A DNA stretch of 64,000 nucleotides from Erythrocercus mccallii (taxonomy: Eukaryota; Chordata; Aves; Passeriformes; Dicruridae), in the NCBI GenBank assembly GCA_013397435.1, contig VZRG01001676.1:33861-97860 (forward strand), in the 5' to 3' direction. Made by a program: the position numbers and the translations under genes. Each line of letters begins with the position of its first letter. Position 1 is the stretch's first letter. This document shows, piece by piece, positions 1 through 12,600 of this stretch. Under the pieces are notes generated by a model, which had not been told where the DNA came from, did no database searches, and saw only the letters and a program-made list of their open reading frames with translations.

Positions 1-121
1 GTGACAGGGAGCTGTGGCACTGCCAGGGGCACTGGGAGCAGGGTGACAGGGAGCTGTGGCACTGCCACAACACACTGCAGTGTTACAGGGAGCTGTGGCA
101 CTGCCAGGACGCACTGCAGTG
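1..121. repeat. Minisatellite at the window edge
   Basis: About three units of roughly 40 bp, each containing ACAGGGAGCTGTGGCACTGC followed by a variable part ending CACTGCAGTG. It probably continues beyond the left edge. Confidence 0.8.
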
Positions 122-1264
122 TCCCAGCAGCAGGGTCAGCATAGCCTCAATACAGATATTCAATATATCAACATATCCGCACAATATCCATGCACAGTAT
201 GGCACAGACACAGCACCCTAAACCTCCTGCTCTGCCTGGAATACAAAGTGGAGCTGCTCCCAGCTTAAAATCCCATTGAATTTTCCCAGGCCATGATGAA
301 GTTCGTTGATAAACTGAGTCTGGAAGTATTTCTTGCAAATATGAATCAATTTAGATTGATAGGAAATAGAATCAAGAAACAAAGCCACCTGACTGCTCTT
401 GGCAGCTTGGCCAGCAAATACATAATTCAATTCCAAGGAAACCCAGCTCTGGTCTGGATTTTCAGAAAAAAGGAGGCAACTGCAGGAAGGGAAATAATCC
501 AGCACCAATCCCTTTCTCACAGAAGTGGTGCCTGCTGGGGCTCTTCCAGGGGTGTACAGCCGCCCTCCCCTGGGAGGAGAATCCTGGTCAACACTTGAAT
601 TCAGAAGTTTTCTATGAAAACATCTCAGGAGAGAGGGAATTGTGTCCCTAAGGAAGCACTGAGAAGGGAGCAAAGTTCCCAAGTCAGTTCAGGGGAAAAC
701 CACAAAGTTTCTGGTACTTTCCCTCCCCTCTCCATGGAAGCAGCCTCTCCCTCAAAGCACAAACTGCTGCTGGCTTGTCCCAAGCTGGGAAAGAGCTTCT
801 GCTTCCAGAGGCTCCCTGCATCCCTGTGCAGCTGATCCCGCTGTGCTGGACAAAACCTGCCTCTTATCCTGGAGACACTAAAACAACTCCTCCCGAGCAC
901 TCAGGAAGAGCAGCTGGGAGTTCTGCACATTGCCAAGAGCTCCAGGGGATTCCACAGTGGCCAAGGAATAACAAGGAGCAGGGAAATCCCAGCTGTGCTC
1001 CTTTCATGGGCTTCCATGTATCCCTGTGCCAGCTGCCCGTGGAGAGGGACTGCAGCCCAGCACAGGCACACCAGAGGATCCTGGACATGGAGGATCTGCT
1101 CCAGGACCTCTCCAGGCCATCCAGGATGTGGGGGAAGGATAAAAGCAGCTCCTTGTTCCTCACCTCCACCTGATATTCTCTCTAAGGGTATTTTAGCAAC
1201 AGCACAGAAGAGCAAAACAGGAGGATAAATCCCAAACAGCTCTGCCAGTTTCCTGGAAACAGGG
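122..1264. other. Intron, no feature recognised
   Basis: Presumed CALN1 intron. Short frames on both strands show no domain or splice support. Confidence 0.6.
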
Positions 1265-1345
1265 AATACTCTGAGGTGGAAGGAATCCACAAGGATCATC
1301 CAAGTCCAGTTCCTGGCCCTGCACAAGGGGGCCCAAGAATTCCAG
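1265..1345 (-). mobile_element. CR1 LINE 3' fragment
   Basis: The reverse complement of the avian CR1 3' end is visible: GGTGGAAGGAATCCACAAGG, then a degenerate form of the usual ATCATCGAGTCCA, then CTGGCCCTGCACA. It is short and diverged. Confidence 0.6.
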
Positions 1346-1499
1346 CAAGAGTTTCTTGCTGCAGCACATCAACTGCTTTCCCTCCTCCATCCCTTCCCAT
1401 CCACTCCATCCCAGATCCCAGCAAGGGACTGGGAGTGCCCTCAAAGGTCACACATTCCCTGTGCCTGGAGGAAGCTCACTAGGACAGTGTTCATGGATT

Positions 1500-1725
1500 C
1501 AGGGATCATCCAGGGCCACCCCTGCCATGGCAGGGACACCTCCCACTGTCCCAGGCTGCTCCAAGCCCCAGTGTCCAGCCTGGCCTTGGGCACTGCCAGG
1601 GATCCAGGGGCAGCCACAGCTGCTCTGGGCACCCTGTGCCAGGGCCTGCCCACCCTGCCGGGGAACAATTCCTGCCCAATCTCCCATCCAGCCCTGCCCT
1701 TGGGTACTGGGAAGTCCAGCTAGGT
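1500..1725 (-). mobile_element. CR1 LINE 3' fragment
   Basis: It contains the diagnostic blocks of this window's commonest CR1 type in reverse orientation: CCACCCCTGCCATGGCAGGG, CTCCCACTGTCCCAGGCTGC, and GATCCAGGGGCAGCCACAGC. It ends near CCCATCCAGCCCTGCC. There is no coding capacity. Confidence 0.85.
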
Positions 1726-2972
1726 TCATCCCTTCCCAAGGAAGGGCAGTGAAGGGACCTGGAATGCTCAGCCTGACCCAGGACAGTTGCAGGTCTGCAG
1801 CTCCAGAGCAGTTCTGGGTCCTGGGAAGGGCATCATCAGGTCAGAGTAGATCTGATCCTCCCTCAAGGGCCCTTCTTCAAACAGTCCCAAGAGCTCCCCA
1901 AATCTTCCCATGCTGTTTCAGGGTCACATTTACTTCTGTTTATCCTGCAGGAAGGAGTCCCATGGATTACCAGCAGTGCTGCTCCACTTTCTCCTCTCCC
2001 AAACACCTCCTCCAGCTCCATCTGACATTTGCAGCTCTGCTTTGGAGCAGACAGTGAACAACTGCTCCATGTTCTCCTTCTCCACACCCTTCTCCCACTC
2101 TGGAGCCTGGATTCACTGCAACCTGGCCTCTGCTCAGGCTGGAAGCCTTTGTTGAGCTGTCACAGCTTGTCACCTGTCCCTCCACTGTGGCCCTTCCAGC
2201 CTCTGCTGGACCACCAGAAACACCAAGCTGCCACCAAACCCTCACAAGAACCTCTCTCTGCTGCTGAGCCATTGGCAGGAGAAGAAAATAAAGAAACCTC
2301 CAGGCCCCCAAACCAACCCCTGGAGCAGCCAAGATGGAAATCCCACACTCAGACTCCAGCACTGTTGGCAGAGCTCCCCATGGAAACAGGAGCTTCCCCA
2401 GTTCACCGTGAGTAGGTCCCACAGGCCAGGAGCTGGGTCACATCCCCATGTCCAGCCCGGAGAAGGGACAGCTTTAATGGGACAGGCCAGGATCTCCATT
2501 CCATGGGACCCAGCATCAGTCTCCAGTGACCTCATGGATCCCAGGGGGATGGGAAGGGCTCTAACCTCCTCTCCATGGCCAGCCAAGGCCCAGGGTGGGA
2601 CATGGGGATCACCTGGAATCCCAAACCAGCCCCTTAGCCCAGGTCAGGAGCCTCCAGCCCAGCCACCTCCAGCAGAACTATTCCCACCAGGCTCCCTGGA
2701 GGTGGAAGCAGCAGCTTGGGCACCTCCAGTGCCTCCCCGTCAGGCACCCCCAGCTCTCAGGTGAGCTGGTGAGGGCTGGACTGACCATTCCCTGAATGGC
2801 CCCATCCCAGAAACACGGAGAGAAGCTGTAACTGGCAGGATCTGCCTCCTTCCCTCCTCTCTCTCCCTGTTCTCATGGAAAAGCTGCAGCACCATTCACA
2901 CTTAATCACAGAAATTGCTGCACACGGGCCCAGCTGCAGGGCCAGGGCAGTTCTCTCCCTTCAGAAAGCCCC

Positions 2973-3197
2973 CATTCCCTGATTCCTGTCAGTTCTATCC
3001 TCTTGGAGAGGCCTCATTCCCTGATTCCTGTCACTTGTACCCCTTTGGAAATCCCTCACTCCTGATTCCTGTTAGTTTTATCCCTCTGGAAATCCCTCAT
3101 TCCCTGCCTGATTCCTGTCAGTTGTATCCCTTTGGAAATCATCATTCCCTGTTAGCTGTATTCCTTTGGAAAGGCCTCAGTCCCTGATTTCTGGCAG
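2973..3197. repeat. Minisatellite, about 42-bp unit
   Basis: Five to six units starting at about 2973, 3015, 3057, 3098, 3143 and 3178, with consensus CATTCCCTGATTCCTGTCAG followed by a stretch ending CCCTTTGGAAATC. The unit length is a multiple of three, so one frame stays open, but nothing suggests a gene. Confidence 0.85.
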
Positions 3198-3764
3198 CCC
3201 CTGAGCCCAGAGGTCTCCCAGCACCAACCAGGGCAGCTCCTTTGTCAGCATCTTGCTCTGGGGTAAGATTTTGCTGCTTCCATTGTCTAAAAATATCTTG
3301 GGAGAATTTGCTCCGGCCCAAATGGCTCTGCCTGAAAGGGCTTCAAACATCAAACATCTGCTGGGAATTCGGAGCAGGGTCTGGCTTGGTTTGCCTGCCC
3401 TTTTCCCAACTTCAAACAGCTCCAGAGCCCAGAACTTGGCTTCACTAAAACCCCTGGTTCCACCAAAAACTGAAATAAAAACTGGGCTAACACCTCCCTC
3501 CATCCCTTTCCCACTTCCTCCAGGGTGTCCTGCATGGTCAGGTCACAGTTTCCTGTTGGTTTTCCAGCATTTTCTTGGGCTGGGCTTGCACTGGGAGTGG
3601 CTGGATGGGCACAGAGTCCCTGCCCTGAGGAGCAGTGACAGGAGAAGGCAACTGGGACCAGTCTGAAGCCCACAGAGGGTTCTGTGCCTTCCTAAATCCT
3701 GCACTGATAGTTGAACTCTTCCCAAGCCTTCGCCCGTGGCATTCACACCTCAGAGAGCATTAGT

Positions 3765-3930
3765 GGGAAGCTGTGGCTGCCCCTGGATCCCTGGCAGTGC
3801 CCAAGGCCAGGTTGGACATTGGGGCTTGGAGCAGCCTGGGACAGTGGGAGGTGTCCCTGCCATGGCAGGGGTGGAGTGGAATGAGTTTTAAAGTCCTTTG
3901 AGCCCAAACCATCCTGGAATTGTGTGATCT
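3765..3930 (+). mobile_element. CR1 LINE 3' fragment
   Basis: The plus-strand 3' end of the same CR1 family: GCTGTGGCTGCCCCTGGATC, then the CTGCCATGGCAGGGGTGG block, then AAACCATCCTGGAATTGTGT at the tail. It is truncated at the 5' side. Confidence 0.8.
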
Positions 3931-5061
3931 CTGTGACAAGTGCCCGTGTCCCACCCTGGGGTGTCCCAGAGCTCCTCAGGGCAGCCAGGACAGTTTTCCA
4001 CCTGGGAATCCCAGACCTTGCTGGGCCACAGCCAGGTGAACAAATCTGGTTCCCCTTTGTGCCAGGCCGAGCCATTGTAACCATTAGCTCTGCTGCTTTC
4101 TTTGGGCAGATCCAGCCCTTTGGGAAGATTTTCCTTCCAGCCACACTGATCTGAGGAGGCTCCAGTGGAACCACAGGAACCTCTTGGTGCCCGGGGAGGG
4201 CAGAGCCAGGAGCACAAAGTGTCACACTTTTTACACTTCATTGGGAAGCTTTACAAATTAATTGGAGTACAAAGTCAGGTCTAATTGATGTTTGTATTGA
4301 TTGAACTGCTCCAAGACTTAATTTTGGTTGTAAAACTTCCTTTAAAACAGAGCCATTTATAATTAAGACAGGATCAGTAATTAATGGAGTTTTATACTTA
4401 TAAAACTGCCTCTCTCATCAGTCTAAATTAAACTCCACATGAAAGTTGGAGCAAATTAAATACAGTAGATGCCAAAACTACTTTCTCTGAACTCTTTGCT
4501 ATTCTTATTAATGTCAAAACAGAAGAGATGTGAAGGTGTGGAAAAGTGTTGGAAATCCATGTTTGGAGAGGAGACAGCAGGGGAGGACACTCTGGTCTGT
4601 GCCCACCCCATGCAGGGTGAGCACAGAGACATCCCCATCACCTTCCACATGAGGCAGGAGCCACTTCCCACATTCCAGCTGGAAAATTGTTATTTTCGTA
4701 TTAAAAAATTAGTATCTTGCCCCTCTTGCACGATTCTAACAAACACAAACCTGCTTGGAAAAGTGTTTTGTTCCACCAGAACCACTTGAGGTCACCACGC
4801 CCAAGGGGGGCTTGGCAGAGGTTCCCTTCACATGTCAGGGGTTATTTAAAACAAAGGTTAATTAGAACAAGCGTTAATTAAAACAAGGGTGAGGATTGGC
4901 TTGGCCATGCCCCCAAATCCCCATCAATGAAATTCCTCAGCTCTGGTAACCGTGGTTGACCAAGTGACTCTTTCCAGCCTGATCCACTGGAAATCTTTGC
5001 AGCCATCAACCACAATATTTACACAGCCCAGACAATTGTGAGCTCATGGCAAGAAAATATA

Positions 5062-5295
5062 TCATTGTGGACATATGTACAGAGCTAAAAGTTCCCCAAT
5101 AAATCTGTTTGCCGTGTCTGCCTCATCCATATCTAGGTAATTAGCAATTCCTTGCTCTAAATGCTCCCATTTAATTGGGGTTGCTGTTTTTAGTGGAATA
5201 TCATTTCCTCTTCCCAAAAGGGCCATTACTATTTTTGTATCATGGGTTTTTCTGGCTGCCACATTCTGCTCTCCCCACTCAAATTAAAAAAAGTC
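5062..5295 (-). pseudogene. Unrecognised coding-like stretch, possible remnant or exon
   Basis: A minus-strand frame runs from just after a TAA near 5287 to a TGA at 5064-5062 and encodes about 70 residues. It has no good ATG at its start; the first in-frame ATG is internal. The composition looks like a real soluble protein, with mixed charged and hydrophobic residues: KIVMALLGRGNDIPLK, then WEHLEQGIANYLDMDEADTA, then FIGELLALY. Its AT-rich codons differ from the GC-rich flanks. A T-rich tract ending in AG lies directly upstream, so it could be a terminal exon. It could also be a piece of an old retroelement or a processed gene. I do not recognise the family. It lies within the CALN1 intron. 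Confidence 0.3.
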
Positions 5296-8200
5296 ACTGC
5301 AACCCTCACCAAGTATTTATGGTTTGAAGATTCCTACACACATCCCTGAGCTGACATCCAGAAAGCTTCTCACAGCTGCCCAGAGTTATTCAGGGCTATC
5401 CCACGGAACTCCAAACTCCAGCTGGAGTCCAGGCTCCTCAGCAGCTGCTGTGAAGAGGCTGCTCAGGCACTGGCTGTTCCCAAAGTCATCCTTTGGGATG
5501 CCCAGCTGCCCCAGGGACAGCAGCAATCAGGGATTAGGGAGGTCTCAAGGAGCACTCTGGGTGAGGAACTCTGGCCAGTGCCACAAGAGGATTTGTCCCC
5601 TCCCTGGGGATGAGGATTATCCCAGCTGCTCCTGAACAGCCATCAGCCAAAGCAGAGCTGCGGCTGCTGGAGGTGGAGGAGGTGCCTCCCCAAAAGTGTG
5701 GCAGGGAAATGCCCAAGCAGCACCAAACCCCTTTGTTTGATCTGTTTTAGAGCAAACCCAGATGGGTCTGTGGCCCTCCTGCCTCAGAGTCTCCCTTTTC
5801 AGCCTGTTTTCTTAATTTGTGCTGCTCTCATCCCATCAAAGCCTTGGCAGCCTCAGGAGCAGGAGCTGGGAGAGGTAAGGGAATGAAGAGAGTTGATTAT
5901 TAATGAAGCACATAAATTACCAGCCTGGTAATTACCCAAAGGAGCGAGGTTCAAAAGAGCCTCTCTCTGTTCCAGCAGCCATTCCCAGCCCAAACACCCA
6001 GCCCAGCCTGGGGCCAGCCCTCCCTCCCAGCCAGGCTCACTCCAGTGCAGGACAAACTGGGATGGGACTGGGTCTGCGCCACCCAGAGCTGAGACCTCCT
6101 TCTCAGCCAGCAGATGAAGGGTGGCAGAATGAGCTGTGCCCATGGGCTGCTGCATCCCAGAAATCCCCCAGGGTGGGAGGTGACATCCAATCTTCCAGCA
6201 CTCAGGAACTGAAACTTGGGAGGGTGAAGCTTTCTCTAGGAGCTGATCCCTAAAAGGTTTCTACTAGAATGAGAAATAGACTCTAAGGACATCACCAGTT
6301 ATCTGATTCCTTCAGTGACAGCCCAGCTCCATTCATGGGAATTTTCCTACCTCCATCACTGGGATCAGAGTTTCACATTTGTAAAATCAGCATGTTTTCC
6401 TTGGGAGACACTGAGTCCCTCCCCAAGCTCAGCTCTTCTGGGCTGAGCAAAGGCACCAACCCTGCTTCTCCTGAGAAACATTCCATAGGCAGCTTTTCCA
6501 TGCAGAGGAGCCCCAGGGACGTGCCATGTTTGGCTCCAAACATTGCTGGAATGGAGAAACAGGCACTCTCAACACATCATCAGGAGAGCTTTTATCTGCC
6601 AGGCCTCCACACTGTGATTCCAGCCCCAACTTATGGGTGAGAAGGTGAAATAATCACACTAAACACCTGAAAGCAGCAGCTTCAGGTCTCTGTTATTGCA
6701 TATAAACTTCAGCAGAGACATCCCCAGAGTACAGGAGCAGCTCTTCCCCACAGCAAACCCCACAGCAATGCACACCAGGTGTCTCTCGGGCTCAGGTGGC
6801 ACCAGGTGACACCCAGGTGGCACCAGCCAAGAGCCCTGGCCTGCTTCTCTTTTACAGGGGAAATAAACTGAACCCTTCAATCACATAAAAACTTCTCTCC
6901 AAACCCTCAAGGGCTGCTGAGCAACAGCTCCTGAAGTGTGAGCTGCTGTCTAATCCCATCTCCTTCTGCCAGGCCTGAAGGGAACACCTCAGCCTTACTC
7001 TCATTGATGGGAGCTGCAGAAATCAAAGCACATCTCCTTATCCAAGGAGGAAAAAAAAAGCAGATTGGAAATGCCAGACCCAGTGCAGGACAGCAGGGAA
7101 CCTGAGGAGAAGCCAGACTCCCCCTCCAGAGCCCTGTATTTAACCAGACTCTGGATTTGCTTTGCTGCCATTTCCTCAGCTCATACATTCCACTCTTTTC
7201 TTGTGAAAAGTGAGAGCCAGACAAAAGGGAGGATGGGGAATCCAGCGAAGGAAAGCTGTGGAGAAATGAGCCAGGAAGGCTGCTGGAATGAACCCTGAAG
7301 GAGCCATCAGCTCCCTAAGCTCCTTCCAGAATGGGGTGGAAAGTGTCCTTCCTGCATCCCAGCCAACCCAAACCCTGGATATTTTTACTGCTGGGCTGGA
7401 ATGGTCATTCCTGGGCTTTGCCAGAACCCGGGCTCGGCTCCTGGGAGCTCCTCAGGGGAGCAGTGGAAGCACTTGGGAGCCAGGGGTTGGACCCGGAGGG
7501 CATGGGGGGGGCTCAGGTGTGATCCCACTGCTGGGGCTCCTCTGCCAGGATGGAAGTGATCCCTGCACATCCCTGCCCGAACCCTGGCCCTGCTCCTGTG
7601 CCCCTGCCTTGGCTGGGAAAGAATCATCCCGAGGCAATGTGTCTCATGCAGAGCTTCCCCCAGACCAGACCCAGCCTCTCCTAGACACCTCATCAGCTCC
7701 CAGCAGCTGCCCCCACCCCGTGTCCGGGATGGAAGGAAATGTTTGGATTTGATCTTTCTCTGGATGCTGGGACCTGGCCAGTTGAAATCTGCACGTTTGC
7801 CACACCTTCAGGGTAGAACTGAGTGAAAAAGCTCAGACTCAAAATGAAACATTTTGTTTTGGAACAGATGAGAATTCTTTTTTCCTCCACAGCTTCCGAT
7901 TCATGGGAGAAAAATGCAAAAATTCAAATGTGCTGATTTGGCTCAGATTAAAAAACAATATAGAAAAAAGTAGGGGCATCCATTTATTTTTAAACTCCAA
8001 TAAGCTGAACGATCCCCTATTTGCAGAGCTGCATTGGGAGGCAGTGCCTGTCCTGGGGCTGTTAACTCTCCCCACAGTCCCTGAGGAGCAGATTTGTGCA
8101 ATCAGGGATGTTGTTACTCCTGTGCTTTAGGGAGGGAACCTCAGCCCATCTCACTTCCACTTCCCCCAGGAGCAAAGCAGGACAGAACATCCAACTCTCT

Positions 8201-9531
8201 CTATTTTCTCATTTTCTCTCCTGCAGCACTGGACTCAAATTTACAAAGCAGTGAGGAGCTCCATTGAGTGCTTGTGCTGGGCATTTCATCCCTCAGACAC
8301 GCTGGCAAACACAGCTCCCCGTTTCAAAGGCAGAAATTGCTGTGTCCTCGCACAGCACAATCCCCTCCCTGTGTGCAAACGTGAGGAATTGCTGAGCACA
8401 AAACTGGTCCAAGTCCTTTGTACCTCCGGGAAGTAGCAGCAATTCCAATCGGTTCCAGAGCCCCATCCCTGCTCCTCCCACCCTGAGCTGTTCACACAAT
8501 CTCACGCCCTGGATTAGATTTCGTTGAAAGAAAAGTAATGAGATTTGTGTTTCCTCGCAAATTAAAAAGAATTTGCCCAAAAGAATAATCCTAAAATACA
8601 AAATACTGCCTCATCCCAGATGTTTCTAATAGACTTGTGTTCTAATGGCTTATTTAGAGGGACTTTTCCTAAATGACATCTTAATGTTGTTCATTCAGGA
8701 CCATGAGACACAAATATAATTCACTACCAAAGCTTGAGGGTTTTCGTTCTTTTGTTGGATTTCCCCCCACTAGAATTGTTATCAAAATAAAGGAGACATT
8801 TTCAGAAAGCCTTTGTGCTGTTCTGCACCACTAAAGACTGAAAATTCCAAATGTCAGTGTTTCTGGGAGTTCTTTTCCTGGCTCTTACTTGGCTCGTGCT
8901 GCCTGTGACCCCTCAGCTCCAGGCAGGACATGGGCTGGGACTGAGCAGCTCCCTCCTGGTCCAATCCTCCCATTTCCAGACAGATTTGGATCCCAGCTGC
9001 TTTCCCCACTGGTGAATGGTGCCAGGACTCTGCAGACCTGGGCACTGAGCTCCATCATCTCCTGCCCTGTCATTCTGAGTGTTGCTTCTTGCGATGCTCA
9101 TGTGGGTCCTGCTGTTGTCCCAGCACTGCCACTGTCCCTCCCTTTTGTCCCTCTCAGCTGGGACCAGGCCACAAGCGCCCTTCAGAGTGGGGATGAACAG
9201 GAGACCAAGGCAGACAGAGAGGTCCCGGCTCAGCTCATCCCCCAAACCCTGGTGCAAGGCCCAGGGTGCCCCATAGAGACCCTGGCCGAGCCCTCCCTGC
9301 TCCTGGAGAGAGGGCAGGGCCTCGAGCTGAGCTTAGCCTGCCAAAACCACGGCTCAGCTTTAACTCATTCCATTTGGAGAGTGAACAGCCTCAGCCAGGC
9401 TGGCACCAGCCCTAGGAGCTGCAGTGCTCTCACCCTGCAGTGGCTGTGCTGGCACCGAGGGCTCCCAGAGCATTCCAAAACTGCAGCTCCTGCCTGGCCC
9501 TGGGAGCTCTGCTGCTCTCCCGGTGCTCCCA
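5296..9531. other. Intron, no gene recognised
   Basis: No repeat family is recognised. A G8 run lies near 7505 and AT-rich blocks lie at 7850-7990 and 8500-8770. Confidence 0.6.
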
Positions 9532-9692
9532 GACATTCCCTGTGCCACTGGACACTCCCTGTGCCCCTGGAAATTCCCTGTGCTCACAGGCATTCCCTGT
9601 GTCCCTGGACATTCCCTGTGCCCACAGACATTCCCTGTGGTCACAAACATTCCCTGTGTCCCTGGACGCTCCCTGTGCCCACAGACATTCCC
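9532..9692. repeat. Minisatellite, about 20-bp unit
   Basis: Eight to nine diverged units around GGACATTCCCTGTGCCCA, with alternation that hints at a 60-bp higher-order unit. The repetitive peptides in long frames across 8.9-9.9 kb come from this array, not from a gene. Confidence 0.85.
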
Positions 9693-12600
9693 TTTGCCTG
9701 GGCACTCCTGGCATTCAGGGTCAGATCAGGAAGCAAAGGGAGCTGAGCTCTCCTGTTGCTCCCCACTGCTCCTGGAGCATCCCTGTCCCTCCCATCCCTG
9801 CCTGGTGTCCCTGCACAACCCGAAGGCCTGGGAGCACCACAGTCCCTGGCAGAGGGGCACCCCACGGATGGGTGTCCAGAACCGGACTTCCCAGGGCTCC
9901 TACAGATCTGCTTTGATGTCACCAAAGCCAGAGCTGGGAGAGCAGCACCTCCCGCTGGGCTCCTGCTCCATGCCCAGGTCCCCTGGCCGTCCAGGGACAG
10001 CAGGACATGGCTGCACGTGGCTCTGGCTCCTTTGGCTCCGGGAACAGAAAATCCAAGGCTGGACGCAACCGCTCCTCTCAGCTCCTCCCCAGCTCCAAAC
10101 CCTCTGCCCTCTGCTCCTTCCCACTGGTCCTGACCCGTCCCACTGGGGCACAGCCCCCCCGTCCCTCCCCTCCTCTCCTGCTTCCCCCAGCTGTGACTTG
10201 TTGGGAACATGCAGTGCAGATCCTGAGGGAGCATCCTCGCTCGATCCATTTAATGAACCCAGCCTTGGCACCTCTCTCATCTGAGCTGAGGCTGTGATGC
10301 CTCAGGAGCCACATGTGGGCAAGGGGAACTGGCAAACAGAGAATTCCAGCCAGAGGGAAAGGACAACCAGGTTTAATTCCCGGTACTGCTGACATCCCTC
10401 TGCTGGCCTCACACCCTGCTCACAGTGCCAGGGCCCTGGCCTTGGCCTCAGGACAGGAAAGGCACTTTCTGGCACACAGGGAGACGGGGACAGGAACACA
10501 GCGTCCCTCAGCAGAGCCCTGCGGGTGATGGATATTCCCTGGAGCAGGGGATGGGGCTGGGATCTTGACAGTACCATGGGAAGTGCTCCCACCCCAAACC
10601 AGGACATCTGATGATGATTCCAAAGGCTCTGCTTGAGTGGCATCTGAAAAAAAATCCCTTCAAAGGCACCAGGTGAGACCCCCTCAGTCCCTGGGTTTCT
10701 GTCCCTGCCACTGCTGCAGCAGCATTGTGCCACCCCCCGTGTCACCAGCAGGGACCACAGGGACATGGGCACTGGAGAGTCCAGGCAAAGCCACTGCTCA
10801 TGGGGGGCCACAGAGGAGGCTCTGGCAGCTCCCAAGGTTGTAGTGGCTTCTCCCCCTCCCCAAATCTCTCAGTGAGGCACAGAGGAATCAGCGACAGCCA
10901 AACCATCCCAGTGAAGGACTGTGAACAGGGATCTGTCCTTCTGCTTCTCCAGGGTACATCTCACCCCTAAACCTCCTGATTTAGGGAGAAAACCTATTTC
11001 TGAATGTTCCCCTGTACAGATTCAGAGGGGTTTTGCAGGTGTTGGTGCCTTGGAGAGGAGGCTGCTCTGAGGAGCCAAGGCATCGATTCTGCTGCGCTGG
11101 GGCTTGATTACAGCTGAAGTGAACATCACCTCCTGGCTGACATCCCCATCCCCACAGCCCCCAGGGACACCTGGCACTGCACTGCCCCACCAGCCCAGCA
11201 GGCAGAGCACCAGGATCATCTCCAGACCCTGCAGGATCCTGAATCATGGTCATTGAAGGATGGATCTGCAAAGGCCAGCTCTGAGACCCTGTCTGAGTGA
11301 GCAGAGCCCTGGCAGCCCCACAGGCACCTCGTGTCCACCCTGCTCCTGGGCTCTGCATCCAGGGTTGCCCTGCTGGGATTCACCAGAGCCATCCCTGTCC
11401 CAGCTCCTCAGCAGGCAGCTTGGCCAGCCCTTTTCCCAGCCCTTTTCTCAGCCCTTTTCCCAGCCCTCCCTGAGCTCCAGAGCCCAGCACTGAGAGAGGC
11501 CCCAGGAACTGAAATAAAGAGTGAACCATTTGCTCAGCACTCAATGCCACCAAGGGATGCCTAAGGCAGATTAAATCCAGGGAAAAGGCCAGGTTTGTGC
11601 TTCTGCCTGTGCAGTTAAACGGGAAGAAATGGCTTTCCAGAAGGATTTTCAGCTGGGGACCAACTCTCTGGGTCCCCAGAGCTGCTGTGGCTTCTGCAGC
11701 ACTGAGGTTTCTCCAGGGCCTCACTCGTGTGGCCCGGGAAGGAATTGAATGGCTGGGAAAATTCCCACCTGATCCAAAGGAGAGGCACCATCATGGCCCT
11801 TCATGGGCTGGGGGGAATGTCCAAAATCTGTTCCTGTGGCATTGCCAGCCCTGCCCAGCCCCAAAAGCCTCAGGCAGGAATTGATGCCTCCCTTTGCCAG
11901 GGAAAGATGCTCTGGACAGACTGACCCCATCCCAAAGGATCCCTGGGAGCTGGGCCAGCAGGGAATGACCTGTTTGGGACCTGGCTGGGTGTGCACAACA
12001 CACCAACACCTCTCTGAATCCACAGCTCTTCCCATCCTGGAAAATGGGGCACACAGAGGCCTTCAGCCTCCAGGGAACGTCCAGAGAATCTCACAGCTCT
12101 GGGCTGCAGGAACCCCGTTCCAGGCAGTGCCACTGCCTGGGGAGCAGCTCAGCAGAGCAGTGAGGGAACAGGTGAGGATGAGACCTCTGGGTGCATCCAG
12201 GAATGCTTTGTGGAATAGCAGGGACTTGCTAAACCCAGGTTTAACACCAGGGATCGAAGAACTTGTAAAATTAATGATCCGGCCTAGGAGCTTGCATCAA
12301 AAATTAAAAATCCCTATTAAAAATTGGATAAATGTGTCACAGGCAGATTTAAATGCCTTTTACAGCAGGTTTAGCTCCTGATGTGGATTTGCTCAATTCC
12401 TGTGGCTGGAGGGGACACAGGCAGTGAATTCCCAGCCACAGAAGCATCAGCCTGGCAGGATCCATGGAATGCCAGGGAGCACCAAAGCCTCAGCAGCATC
12501 TCTGGTGAGGACACACCGACAGCAGATCCAAAAGGAGCTGCACCAAGGCACGGTTTGGATCCCTCTCCCCAAATCCATCTTTTTTCCAGTTCAAACAGGC

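Larger units (their letters stand above)
1726..5061. other. Intron, mostly unannotated
   Basis: Apart from the minisatellite and CR1 copy listed separately, nothing is recognised. The block 4235-4480 is strikingly AT-rich, with several TTAATT and ATTAAT words against GC-rich flanks. Confidence 0.6.

Noticed and set aside
2973..3197. A repeat array that could be taken for a CRISPR or a repetitive protein
   Set aside because: Units are tandem with no unique spacers, in a vertebrate intron; it is an ordinary minisatellite.
8889..9746. Frames of 285 and 286 codons around 8.9-10.3 kb
   Set aside because: Driven by the 20-bp minisatellite and GC-rich flanks, with no domain, start context or splice evidence.
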